From positions 40,978,310 through 41,042,309 of the forward strand of contig OW203983.1 in the NCBI GenBank assembly GCA_934047225.1: a stretch of 64,000 bases of DNA, read 5' to 3'. Position 1 is the first letter of the stretch, and the number at the start of each line of letters is the position of its first letter. Made by a program: the position numbers and the translations under genes. This DNA is from Ypsolopha sequella. Its lineage: Eukaryota > Arthropoda > Insecta > Lepidoptera > Ypsolophidae. Below, piece after piece: positions 45,546-57,075 of the stretch. A model generated the notes under the pieces. The model saw nothing but the letters and a program-made list of their open reading frames with translations, did not search any database and was not told where the DNA came from.

Positions 45546-45975
45546 GTAATTCCAACACCCTGGAAGAAATTTAAAAGAGTATAAAATGTTAAAAGACTTT
45601 TACAGAATCAGATATTACACGCCATGGTAACACGTTCAGTTTTAGAGAACGTTAAAGTGTAAACCATAGACTTATGGATATACCCTCAGAATATATTCCT
45701 TATTCTGAGGATATACCTATGATGTAAACAAAGCGCCATATTGGCATTGTCTATGAATTTATGATCTTACTAGGGACGGCGTAGTTATTGAAATAGTATT
45801 TTATGCAACTGTGACATAATTTCATAATTGTATCAATTGCTAATCATGTCCAGTTAGACAATACAAACCCAATTTATCGACGACTATCAAAAATATCTTC
45901 TTCTCTTGAAATAATTTTTTATATTTTCAACTAACAATTTCAGAAAAAAGCTTTCAAAGCTCATCCGTCAATGAA

Positions 45976-46373
45976 GAGGCTATGCGAATTTTATTTTTTC
46001 ACTGTCACTGCAAGCATTGGTGGATTCAGGGCGAACGCGAAAAATTTTAGTTTTATAATTTTTATAAAAAACTAAAATAGCTAGAAAAATTTCAAATATC
46101 AAATCTCTAGATATTGTTGAAACACACCTAATAAAATATGTTTCAGTTATGTATATGGTTCCTATTTGTCAAACGAGGAGAAAAAGTGTGTTTGAAGACC
46201 TCATTTCAACAATTATTTCTATCGAGAAAAATTTATCCAATCATGTTTTCCAATTTCAAAACCCTAGATTTTATAGTCAAAATGCATTTACCAGAAACTG
46301 ATTATAATTTTCCGTGTATTTCATGAAATACACAGAAAAGAAACACCAGTATTTTTTCACATATCGCCTGAAG
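45976..46373 (-). mobile_element. TTAA family, divergent subfamily, copy f
   Basis: AGGCTATGCGAATTTTATTT to CACATATCGCCTGAA; here the right TTAA is mutated to TGAA. The interior closely follows copy e. Confidence 0.65.
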
Positions 46374-46478
46374 TAAGGAGAAATTTGCCATCGGCGTATA
46401 ATAGGCATTTTATAGGTAACTCCCCTAACTTCAGTTCACATTCACGATCTTTTATAATTAAACAACTACCTATAATAG

Positions 46479-46872
46479 TAGTTTATGCTACAAGGGCGCA
46501 AAGGAATAAATTACGAGGACGATTTAAAACACGAGCGTAGCGAGTGTTTTAAACGTAACCGAGTAATTTATTGCTCTTACGCCCGTGTATCATACTACGT
46601 TTTTCAATGCATAGTGTGAGGAAATAAAACAAATATAATTTTGTGAACTTTAAATTGTACTTGGCTCAAAAGGACTGTATCCAGAGCCGTTAAACAGTGG
46701 AAAAAAAAGTATGACATTTATGGTACACAATAAAGGCTTCAGGTTAGCCAACCATTGAAAATAAATTAAAAAAAATAATAATAATAAAGCCCTAGGGCAA
46801 AATAATCGACTTTCTGTTCGGTTTTGATGCATAAAAAGTGGGCCTTTACGAGCACATGCATTGAAAAATTAT
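46479..46872 (+). mobile_element. Family Q repeat, copy 4
   Basis: Starts TAGTTTATGCTACAAGGGCG with an intact subterminal palindrome and the ATGCATTGAAAAATTATATT end. No convincing target duplication. Confidence 0.8.
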
Positions 46873-47111
46873 ATTAATGATCACGTCATCTTAAACAAAC
46901 CTTTTTTCTTTTTTGTTCAAGTTTGTACCCAGCTATAGTATATTTGTATATATCTAAATACCTGAGAATAAAACTAAGTATAATAAGAATAACGTCTATG
47001 TATCTAATTACTTACCTACCGACAAATATATTCTATATTATATGTACCGTATATACAGTTACCTACCTAACCTTTATATTACGCAGATATTGCACTAGGA
47101 TGAAATAATGG

Positions 47112-47505
47112 TAGTTTATGCTACTAGGGCGAAAAGGAATAAATTACGAGGACGATTTAAAACAAGAGCGTAGCGAGTGTTTTAAACGTAACCGTTTAAT
47201 TTATTGCTTTTACGCCCGTGTATCATACTACATTTTTCAATGCATAGTGTGAGGAAATGAAAATAAATATAATCTTGTGAACTTTAAATTATAATTGGCT
47301 CAAAAGGACTGTATCCAGAGCCGTTAAACAGTGGAAAAAAAAGTATAACATCTATGGTATACAGGAAAGGCTGCAGGCTAGCCAACTATTGTAAATTAAT
47401 TTAAAAAAAAAAAAAAAAAATAAAGCCCTAGGGCAAAATAATCGACTTTTTGTTCGGTTTTGATGCATAAAAAGTGGGCCTTTACGAGCACATGCATTGA
47501 AAAAT
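47112..47505 (+). mobile_element. Family Q repeat, copy 5
   Basis: TAGTTTATGCTACTAGGGCG start. An A-run near 47403-47420 replaces the (AAT)n stretch of other copies. Only about 240 bp separate it from copy 4. Confidence 0.8.
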
Positions 47506-48197
47506 TAATTAAATGAATTAAGTGATGGCATTCATCCAAACTTAAATTATACCTACTTACCTATTTGTCACTACGCGCATATCATGTCTTAGAAATGGCA
47601 GAACTTACTTAACCTATTTAAAATTAAAACCAGTTTAATAAAACTAACTAATCCTTCTACCTATCTAAATTGTTTCAAAGATTGTTAATATTAATATCTA
47701 CCTACTTGGTTAATCAAATTTTACAGTATCTGAAGTGAAGATATGAAGGAGCGGAGTCACCTGGAATAGGCAGTGATTCCAAGCACTAGTTTGAAGATAA
47801 ACCACTTTGAAAATGGAATAAACTTTTTGATTTGATATTAACCCATTCAGTGTATGCATCGTTAATCCCGAAACAAGCCCTAGAATTCCCGTAGAGAGAT
47901 TTCTGAGCCCGCGCCAGGAGGCTAACTGGCTACTCATTCCATATACGGACAGTATTGTCCAAAAAGTCATCCTTCACCATTCTATCGTAAGCGTTTTCCA
48001 AAACTACAAACGCACAACAAACACCTTTTGGTGTTATCGCAGACAATATTCAGATATACTTCGTAAAGACAATAACTGATCTAAGAAATTTATATCTATC
48101 CATATCTATTAAAATTGACAGCTTATCTTGACGCATACATACAGGCCACGCCTCAGGGCCACGCAATATGTTTTGTGAAAAAAATATATATATAAAA

Positions 48198-48422
48198 GAA
48201 TGAGCGTTTATCTCGTTTTTTTTTTTTTCTTAGTTCTTAGCTTTTCTCCAGATGGCGCTGTCCATGTCACCATAGATAAAATTTGTTTCGTAGCAATTAA
48301 TGTCAATGTAGTTTTTGGTTTGTTTGGAATCCGTGCAAATTTTGTCTTTGATTCTGTTGCTAAAGAATACGAATCTAGGAATCTTATTTAACACCAAATT
48401 TGACATTAGTAAAAACGCTCAT
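48198..48422. mobile_element. TIR element, AATGAGCGTTT ends, copy 1
   Basis: AATGAGCGTTT at the left and AAACGCTCATT at the right are perfect inverted repeats. The body TTCTTAGTTCTTAGCTTTTC, CACCATAGATAAAATTTGTT is shared with 61368-61587. A 63-codon frame inside is not preserved in sequence detail between copies. Confidence 0.75.
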
Positions 48423-48846
48423 TGAGAAACTGGCCAGTTATATTTTATTTTGAAAATACAATTATTTAAAAGTAAAACTACGAATGTTCCAACTTAAAAA
48501 AATTTCACTACACATTTTTACTAGTTGAATTGAACTATCGTGTCTCATTAAAAATGGATCTGTGTCGGGAAATTTACACGCGACGATTTTTTGCGATTTT
48601 AAATATGACCTCAAGTTGAAAGACTTCAAAGCGGAAGGCAAAAAAAATCATACAGTCTGTCTGTCTAATGAAAGCTGAGAGTAACTTTACCCGACACGGG
48701 TATGGAAAAAAGATGGAAAAGATATTTTTTTCCATACCCGTCTCAGGTAAATTCTGCTAGTTCCTGCATTATATTTTTATTTGTGTCAGGACATTATCTC
48801 CTCTATAGAGGACACGAACGTAAATTTAACGTCCGTGTGTGAGGAG

Positions 48847-49131
48847 TAGGGTTTCCAACCCTCCCGGAATGCCCGGGAGACTCCGGGAATATTGTTCAAC
48901 CTCCTAAGCTCCCGGGATGCAATGAATTCTCCGGATTTTCTTAAATAAAATAAATCGCGTGAAATAATTAATTTAATGACGAAATAAATTTTGATTTTTC
49001 ATAATAAATATGAATTATGCTTCTTCGAAACAAATTAAATTAAAAATAACAAATATTACCGACTTTCATTCAATGGCTCACCGATTTGTTCAAATCTCCC
49101 GGGTTGGTTCCTCCCAGAGTTGGCAACCCTA
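48847..49131. mobile_element. hAT-type MITE with 8-bp duplication
   Basis: Termini TAGGGTTTCCAACCCTCCCGG and CCCAGAGTTGGCAACCCTA are inverted. Perfect direct repeats GTGAGGAG flank it at 48839-48846 and 49132-49139. CCCGGGAG motifs recur in the subterminal regions. Confidence 0.9.
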
Positions 49132-49139
49132 GTGAGGAG

Positions 49140-49715
49140 TCGAATTTATCATCAACAATGACGGAAATTTGGCGGAATAGAGAACGATTTTCACTTGACA
49201 GACATTTTCCTTTAGTTACCTGCCAGCATGGGCTGAGAATTTGATGTAAGTCTCGATGGTAATCCTGCTAGTAAAGCTGCTTGACAGGGATTTTGCTTGA
49301 ACTTTGACGTTCGTTGTCAAGGTGTAATGGAGGACATCAGAATAAGAATTCCGAGGGAGGATCTCAGTCTTTTGCTATTATGACAGCCCATTTTTTCTAT
49401 GTGACAGCCTGTACTGTGATGTAGCCGCCTGCAGGTTAAACTTCCTGTTTGTAAAATATTTAACGATTATGAAGCCGCCATGAGCAATAAAAACTGTCAA
49501 TAGGTAGCCTGTCATGATAGCATTCGTACATACTAGATAAATATAGGTACAATGTACGCTAGTACATTATATCGCTAGGTACAATCGTCTGCAGTAAGGT
49601 AAGCCAAAGTAACTATATTTGTTAAAACAATTTTAAGCCATACGATAGCAAAAAAAAAACTTCAATAGGATATAGTAGATGCTAGTGATTGTTGGCACTT
49701 GGTGGAATTTATAAA
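49140..49715. other. Unassigned spacer
   Basis: No supportable feature. Confidence 0.35.
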
Positions 49716-50000
49716 ACATTGCTTAAAAAAACACTTGTCGTTATCCACATATACAGTAAAATTTATTATGCCCTACCGGTTTCGCTGTAAAACATTTTCT
49801 AGGGCCTTTTACAAAACATAACTAACAAAGAAAATAATTTTATTAAAATGACGTGCAATAAATGAAAACAACAAACAGAAGAGGAAATTTCAAACCAAAA
49901 ATGAAAAAGGCCCTAGAAAATGCTTTACAGCGAAACCGGTCAGGCATAATAAATTTTACTGTATATGTGGATAACGACAAGTGTTTTTTTAAGCAATGTT
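49716..50000. mobile_element. Fold-back element, about 95-bp arms
   Basis: CATTGCTTAAAAAAACACTTGT, CGTTATCCACATATACAGTA and CCGGTTTCGCTGTAAA at the left pair with TTTACAGCGAAACCGG, TACTGTATATGTGGATAACG and ACAAGTGTTTTTTTAAGCAATG at the right. The 90-bp centre is unpaired. Confidence 0.85.
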
Positions 50001-51635
50001 CAATATGATAGGGTGACCACTGACCGTATTGTTCGGGGGAAAGTTACGCTAATCCAATCGTAGCTCTTATTACCATAGCATTATGAGCTAAAAGTGGGTC
50101 TACCTACGCGATTTTCCCCTATAGTACGTATAGGAACATCAGACTGAATTTATTTATGTAAAAGGTCATTTTACCTCTCGTTGGCAATAATAATTAAATA
50201 AATTCCTTTGTGGTATCAAGTAGCCCTTATTTTCCTTGCCGTGAACCGAGACGCTCGGCAGTAAGTAGCCTTTCAATTATGTTTACTGTGAAATACTATT
50301 TTTAGTCCTGTTTAATCTTAGTTATTTCTACAGTTTTATAGCCCGAAGATGGTCGCAACTAATTTCCCGATTAAAGCGATTTTATGAAACAAATTATTTT
50401 TGGCAAAACTTATGTATGACTTTATTGACTTTAAAAGTTTGTCAGTTTCAATTTGTTTAAATTGTAGTTCTGTCTTTTAGAACAGATTTGAGTAAGTTAA
50501 TATACATATTAAGTAAGTAAGTAGATAAAGATATATTTAAAAATTAAAACCCTCTTTGTAGGGTTTTTGGTTTCCAGCCACAACAAACTGAAATTTTTAC
50601 CCTTTTTTTGTACGGATATTCTCAGGTAGATTTTGGTCTATATTTTTTCTGGTCTATGCAATACTTTCATAATAAGTATTACTTCAAACATTTCCGTTTA
50701 CCAAATAAATTGTAAAGCTTTTTTTGCTCAAGCCAAAAAGAGAAATATTTTCCTTAGTCTTTTCTATTATTAAATAAAGCTCAGAAATCTATAGAAGGTT
50801 CATTTTACGGTTATTTAAGACTATCCCTTACTTATAAGAAACGATATCTTTAGTTCCAAATAAATCAGTTTATCGATAAGGCTTCTCACGGACGACGGAC
50901 AATCCGAGGCGCACTTTTTTATTTGTGAAAATGAATAACATGAGTTAAGAAGATATTCCTCGCGCAAAAATGATAAAACAAAAAAAATTATACATATTAA
51001 AAACTTCTTGAACGGCAAGAAACATTTTCTTTCAATGGGATCTTCATTTTGTCCTCGAACATTCATTAAAATTGATTTGTTTAATTGCTATTACCAGATA
51101 ATATTGAGAGGAAAATGTATAGTTTCGAAAGTTTCTAGTGAAAATCATTATGTAATAGTCTTCAATTTTCTGTAGATAAACATAAAATAACGCACGGACA
51201 TGTACAGCTAAATGAACAATTTCAGCTAATTTCAGCGTGATCTCCGCCCGCCCACGCCCACAGCCTGTCATTGCATCGCTCACTCTGTTCCAATACGTTT
51301 GAACTCCTTTGACCCATTTCATTGGACAATTGATAAAATTCAGTTCCCTTCAAAATATCGAATAAGTAGCTTTAAGTTATAGAAAAATATGGTATAGCTT
51401 GGCCGAAACCGCTGCACTGTATCGCGCCTGCGCCGCGCGGCAAGGCGAGGGGCGGAAATGAAAGAGTAGCATGAGTTCACATGTGATCGATATTGTTTGA
51501 CACATCGGTTTACGATATTTTTAAGCCATGGAGATATAACTTTATATTTATTATTAATAATAAATATACAAAAACACTTTGATCCTAAAACCCTTGACGA
51601 GTGATTGATGAGATAAAGAAAGACTACTTAATTCC
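50001..51635. other. Unassigned region
   Basis: A+T-rich with a small G+C-rich patch (51415-51465). Frames of 81 and 92 codons on the minus strand (50821-51322) show no known domain. Confidence 0.35.
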
Positions 51636-51806
51636 TCATCTCATCTATCATTCATCTGTGGGTTTTAGGATTGAAGTGTTCGCTTGGGGCCTGGTTACAT
51701 ATCTCTTATTTTTGACTGTTGGCAACCGTGTACAGTCAAAAAAAGAGACAAGTAACTGGGCCCAGCGCAAACACTGGGATCCTAAGACCCACAGATAGAT
51801 GAGGAA
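51636..51806. mobile_element. Fold-back/MITE hairpin
   Basis: CCTCATCT...ATCTGTGGGTTTTAGGAT pairs with ATCCTAAGACCCACAGATAGATGAGG, and TTTTTGACTG pairs with CAGTCAAAAA. One arm carries a short extra CATCTATCATT segment. Confidence 0.7.
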
Positions 51807-51934
51807 TACTTTGTCGATACTGGTGTTGATTCGGTGTAACACGACTTAACTTATTTGACAGAACAAACCTTTCTTTTTATAAATTAAAAATTTAAAAGCG
51901 TTTTGGTCTGTGGTATTTGACGCAAATAGTTCAG

Positions 51935-52147
51935 TATTAGTGAGGTTTATAAAGTAAGAGTTTGAAATTGTGTACACAATTAGTCATGATCTTCTCAAAA
52001 CTAACTTGAAATGTTGTAAACCTCACAAAAACTGAACTGAACTGCGTCAACTTTCACATACCAAAATTGTTTCAATTTTTAAATTCTAAAAAAGAATACA
52101 AAGTTAAGTTATGCACTTTGCGCTAAACGACTGACGTTTAACCTTAA
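51935..52147 (+). mobile_element. Repeat, AAGGTTAAACGTCA family (main copy)
   Basis: Contains TTCAGTATTAGTGAGGTTTA and a complementary internal TAAACCTCACAAAAACTGAA, then GAATACAAAGTTAAGTTATG and GACGTTTAACCTTAA. Its end abuts or overlaps the TTAA of the next element, so that element may have inserted into the TTAA here. Confidence 0.55.
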
Positions 52148-52771
52148 GGCGCTACGAAAAAAAAAACCGATACTTTAAGAACGTGCATATCTACTTCAGT
52201 AAATTATGTATTATTTTGAAAAAAATTAATTATTTTTGGATTCTTTTTCTAGGGATCTATTAAAACAGAAACGCGATTGGAGAAATTCGAAATTCGGCTC
52301 GATAAAAATATTTATTGAAGTGAGGTCTTTTTCGGCACCAATTCTCCTGGTTTGACAATTTAGAATGACATATGGACTGCAATTATATTTTATTAGATGG
52401 GTTTAAACGATATCTAGGACCTGGGTGCCTATTATGTATCTTTAGTTGCCAACTGGACTGGGTGCCTATCATCAAAACCATAGATATACTATCGAATTCC
52501 GATAATCTACGGATATGTTCGCACTTGAAGTGAAATTTTGAAAGTTCAGTTTTTATCTATATTTTTGATGATAGGCACCCAGACCAGTTGGCAACCAAAG
52601 ATACACAATAGAGAGGCTGGTTAAACAAAATTTTGATGGCAACTTTTGTACATTTTATATGAATAAAAAACCGACTTTTTGCCACTTTTCCACGAATCCG
52701 TCCCTCTCGCACTGAGGGTTTATTCGCATATGGGGTAACAGGGACGCTAAAACTTTTACATATCGCCTTAA
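52144..52771 (-). mobile_element. TTAA-flanked TIR family, copy g, interrupted
   Basis: TTAAGGCGCTACGAAAAAAA at the left and CTTTTACATATCGCCTTAA at the right. The interior matches copy a in reverse, but is split by an insertion at 52430-52610 between CTAGGACCTG and GGCTGGTTAAAC. Confidence 0.8.
52430..52610. mobile_element. Nested TIR element inside copy g
   Basis: Left ATTATGTATCTTTAGTTGCC, AACTGG-CTGGGTGCCTATCATC and right GATGATAGGCACCCAG, CCAGTTGGCAACCAAAGATAC are inverted. It is absent from the sister copy at 21122-21506, which shows it is a later insertion. Confidence 0.8.
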
Positions 52772-53189
52772 GTAGGAAGGCAAAGGGAACTTATTCCATA
52801 GCGTCATGCATCACTGAGGTTTTGATTTTTTATACCAAATAGGTTTTAAATGATATTTCCTATATACGTTCAAAACAATACCCGGCGAACTAAGGAGGAC
52901 GAGTTACGACGAGGTTAGGAGGTAGGTTGTAAGGAGGTCACATTTCAATTTATTTTCGGCCATTTATTATTTATGGTGAGGCGGGTGGACTACTGAATTT
53001 TGGTTGGTTGGCGCGTTGGCTCTAGAGAGCACTCTCTGTGTGGCGCCATGGTTAATGGAGAAATTTTATATATTTTTTTTACAACACTTTTTTGCACATT
53101 TACAGACTAAAGAAACTTTAAGTATGAAATACAAAGGCGGCACCTGTTGCTACTAGCAATATCTTCCAGGCAACTTTTAGAAGCAAACA

Positions 53190-54880
53190 GAAAGACGAAC
53201 AAAATAGCTTAAGGAAGATGTAACTACGGAAAATAATAAGTAGATGAAGATAAAAATATGTAAGAACATAAAAAGACTTATCTAAGAATATAAAATACAG
53301 GAACATACTTAAAATAGATGCAACGAAAAAGATGAATCATATTTACTAGCAAAATAAAAAACAGCTTGATATTATCAATATTTTTTGGATCAGAAACAGG
53401 TAGGTAACAACCTATTGGATGAGTGTAGATATAATCGTGTTTTAATAACCTTTTTATGTGCCCGTTACTACTAAGTATACGTTTATTGAAAAGCTCCTTA
53501 AAAAAATTTATTTCCTCAACAACAGACGTCATGACGCGGCCAACGCAGTTATGGGCGTGGCCAAATATCATGCTGTTTCATTTCGCTATATGGTGCACAC
53601 TCCATGAAACTTATAATCGTGCCGACTTCGTCGCGGGCGCAAAATTGAAAACTTGTTTCAGGAGAAACCACCTTTTGGCATGACTATGGACGTTCTCGTA
53701 CATTATTTTTGTTTATTATAAGTCTAGATTACATTTTCGATCTTTGACTCGTATTAATTTTTTGATTTTATGTAAAACAATAAAAGCAAATTCGGCTACA
53801 CTTTTGGTACAAAAACCGTTACATTTACGTATTTTAGGGGTTTGTTGTTAATATGTTATTCAGATTTCACAATTTTTAGTTCGATTTAAACATCAAATAT
53901 TATAATAACTTTCCATAGACACCCTACTATGGTGTTAACCTCAGACTGAGGTGTTAACAGTGTTTGTATGGAGGTTTGCGCGTAACAACTGGGTCTAGTC
54001 GGGACACGGCCAGTCCGTCGGGTAGCGAGTTCCAAAATAAACATTAGATTTAGCTCATTTCAATCACTGCCTCTAATTTAGGAAAGTATACAGGTTGTTA
54101 ATAAACTGCAGAGTGCAGAATTTACTGAAACCGCATATTGTTCTAGTTATACGGAATTTTAGAGAAGCAAAATTCCATGCAAATTAATAACACAAAATTC
54201 TTGCAAATTTAATTAAATTGTTGTAAATTAATTTTCAAATATTAATTTTCAAATATCCAGATTTCATATTAACTTTATAGATTAAATAAAGTTAATACAA
54301 AAAGTCGATATTTGAATATTCTTGGTGAAACAAAGATTTTTTTAATTTTCTCTTGCTGGACCTGAAAATCGATGTTATCTAGACAAAAAACTCGGGGCCG
54401 TGTACAATCAAATCTATCTACAGATATAATGTACATACAAATCTTCGGTTGTTTTCATATTATAGAAAAATAACCGAACCATACATTTTGCAAGGGCCCT
54501 AAACATTGCATCACACATCATTTGGAAACTTATTAGAGAGAAAATAAGAGTCAAAGTCGAACTTGCTTAATTAAGCAATCGGAACTGTAAACTAATTTTG
54601 GTTCTCTACGACCGGACGTGCACTATGTGCCACGGATTGCATACATAGAAAGCGTAAGCAAATACGATATTTGCCGAAGAGTGGCAAAGACTTCAATGAG
54701 CATTATTTAAGTGGCACTAATGGACAAACTTACGAACTTGAAAAAAAAAACTATACTTTGTTTTTCTTCACCGTTCAGCAAATGGTAATAATATAAATAT
54801 GTATATAAATTCCGAAAAACTCATTGGCAGTTGGCACGTGCTCAACCGGCAGCATTTAAAACCGGATCTAAATACTCGTC
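53190..54880. other. Unassigned region
   Basis: A weak LINE-type 3' block at 53105-53180 (CAATATCTTCCAGGCAAC) lies just before it. A 97-codon minus-strand frame (53278-53571) has no recognised domain. No supported gene. Confidence 0.35.
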
Positions 54881-54881
54881 T

Positions 54882-55193
54882 GGGGTCGTTCACAAAATAT
54901 GTAACGCAAAATTCTTAAATTTGCGACTCCCCCTTCCACTACGTAACAGAACCGTAACGCTTGGCTGCGACCCCACCCCTCCATTCCGTTACGTAACAGG
55001 TGCTTTGGATCAGCTTTGCTACGCAGCAGGAGATAGTCTTTACGACAAGAAAAACGAAAAAAATTTCCATTTAGCTATGCCAAAATCGTTATGCAAACCT
55101 TAATCACCCCCGTCTTCCCATGTATCAGGACGTAACGCCTGACCGTCACCCCTCCTCCCTCTAAATTGCGTTACGTCCTTTATAAACGACCCC
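54882..55193. mobile_element. TIR element, GGGGTCGTT ends
   Basis: GGGGTCGTTCACAAAATATG and GACGTAACGCAATTT-type repeats at the left pair with TTGCGTTACGTCC and TATAAACGACCCC at the right. CGTAACG motifs recur several times inside, as subterminal repeats do in transposons. No target duplication is evident. Confidence 0.7.
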
Positions 55194-55598
55194 TTTTCAT
55201 TTTTGTAGAATTCATTTATTGTATCTTTTTTATGAATTTCAAGTGAGTTTTAGAACAACATTTTTTAATATGGTTTTTACCACAGAACATTTAAAGATGT
55301 TTTCAACATAAATTTAAATTTTCTCTAATATCGATGCTGGGACTCCTATGAGACACATTTTGGGCCTTCAGTTGTCAGATTTATCTTTGTTTAGATTTTT
55401 TTCAAGTTTGCCCCATCTAAACGTGGCACCTTGTATATTATTATATTTCCAGCGGAAAATTGAGACTTTAGTGTTTGTTTGGGTATATTTAAATTCACCC
55501 CGTATAGTTCCCGAGAAATTCAATTTATTGACATAAACTTTTAAATTGCTGATTGAACGATTATCGAATATTTTGACGACTAAAATTACAATATTTTT

Positions 55599-55918
55599 AG
55601 GGTTCCGTACCCAAAGGGTTACCAACGGGACCATATTACTAAGACTCCACTGTCCGTCTGTCTGTCCGTCTATCTGTCCGTCTGTCTGACGGACGTCTGT
55701 CACCAGGCTGTATCTGATGAACCGTGATAGTTATAAACAGTTGAAATTTTCACAGATGATGTATTTCTGTTGCCGCTATAACAAAAAATACTAAAAAATA
55801 GAACAAAATATATATTTAAGAGGGCTCTCACACAACAAACGTGATTTTTTTGCCGTTTTATAGATAATGGTACGGAACTCTTCGTGCGCGAGTCCGACTC
55901 GCACTTGGCCGGTTTTTT
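55599..55918 (+). mobile_element. AGGGTTCCGTA repeat, copy 4
   Basis: Full-length: AGGGTTCCGTACCCAAAGGG start, long (CTGTCCGT)n core, TGATGAACCGTGATAG, TGTTGCCGCTATAACA, GGTACGGAACTCTTCGTGCG and CTTGGCCGGTTTTTT. Confidence 0.85.
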
Positions 55919-56311
55919 CTTTTTGTTGTGTTAAAATCTTAGAAATCCTTGAGTGTTCCTTTGTCCAAACAGCTGACTGTATGCTGCAGTATAGGTAATT
56001 TTTTTCCACAACCTGGAATTAATACACGAAATGACAAAGTGAAAGTTTGAAAAAGAGGTGGTTGTTTAAATCAAGATTTTTTTTTATCAAATAACATCAA
56101 TATCAACGGAACCTTTGTACAGTAAAACAACAGGACATAAAAAAATAAATTACCATGGCAGTACATTTACTTGAAAAAAGAACTGTGTATAAACAAATAT
56201 ATAAAACAAATATAGCTATAAAACAATACAAGTTCTAAAACAAACAAACAAAATAAAAAAAAATTTGAGTATCCTGCAAAATACGAGTACACTATACCGA
56301 TAATGTTATTT

Positions 56312-56445
56312 CTCTATAATAATAATAAATACTTTATTGCACACAAAAAACACAGAAAAATACAGATTAGAATTAAGAGAAACACAGGGCAAAGGCGGAC
56401 TTATAAATCTGAAATAAATTTCTTCCAGTCAACGATAAATGACAG
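56312..56445 (-). mobile_element. LINE-type 3' end, third copy
   Basis: (AAT)n then ACTTTATTGCACACAAAAAA, GGCAAAGGCGGACTTATAAA and AATTTCTTCCAGTCAACG. The A+T trinucleotide tail sits on the expected side for a minus-strand insertion. Confidence 0.6.
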
Positions 56446-56512
56446 AGATGAAGAAAAATTATACATTGGCTTATTGAAATTTAAAATGAGTGCATAAAGA
56501 GTGAGAGTTAGG

Positions 56513-56768
56513 AGATCAACTGTTTTTTTTTTTATAAAATAGGCAATAGAAATATGAAGGGATGTTACTTAAATCCAATATTTTTTTCCCTACAAAATAT
56601 TTCAGTATTGGCTAAAAACACACCAATTTGTTGTTTCGCTGCGTGATCACTAGTATTACGCGTCCAAGAACAAGAGGCCAAAGAGCCAACATATAATCGC
56701 CTCTATGAAAAGCAAAAATAAGGTCTTTCCCATTAGACTTATTGTGCTGGACGGGTAATAAAAAAGTT
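56513..56768 (+). mobile_element. Repeat R, copy 2
   Basis: Nearly identical to 20300-20562. Ends at GACGGGTAATAAAAAAGTTGC, after which the two loci diverge completely; here a SINE follows directly. Confidence 0.75.
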
Positions 56769-57061
56769 GCTAGGGTATGCCTTAGCTTAGGCGGTATAAC
56801 ACTGGCCTCTCAATATTGGGATCCAGGTCCGATCCTCGGTCGGCCATGCCCCAATGTGTTTTTCGGAATTTATGTGCATAGTGGATTTGTATCACATAAG
56901 TCTTGTCACTTGCTGAACAGTGAAGGAAAACATCGTAAGGACTTGCATGCCCTTAAAAGCGGGTATATAATGTGCTCGAAGAACGGCGGTGTGGCTCACC
57001 ACTCATCACGTTGGGACGTAATAGTTGTCGTCGATGAAACGCAGGTGCACCGAGTGTAGAC
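56769..57061 (+). mobile_element. SINE with tRNA-like head
   Basis: TAGCTTAGGCGG (56783-56794) fits an RNA polymerase III A-box with one mismatch, and GGTCCGATCC (56826-56835) approximates a B-box. The body GTGAAGGAAAACATCGTAAGG followed by GCATGCCC is a sequence I recall from lepidopteran SINE/LINE tails. The Penelope-like element is inserted immediately downstream. Confidence 0.6.
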
Positions 57062-57073
57062 ACCTCTGATAAC
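57062..57073 (+). repeat. Target-site duplication, left
   Basis: ACCTCTGATAAC, repeated exactly at 59020-59031 on the other side of the Penelope-like element. Confidence 0.85.
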
Positions 57074-57075
57074 TT

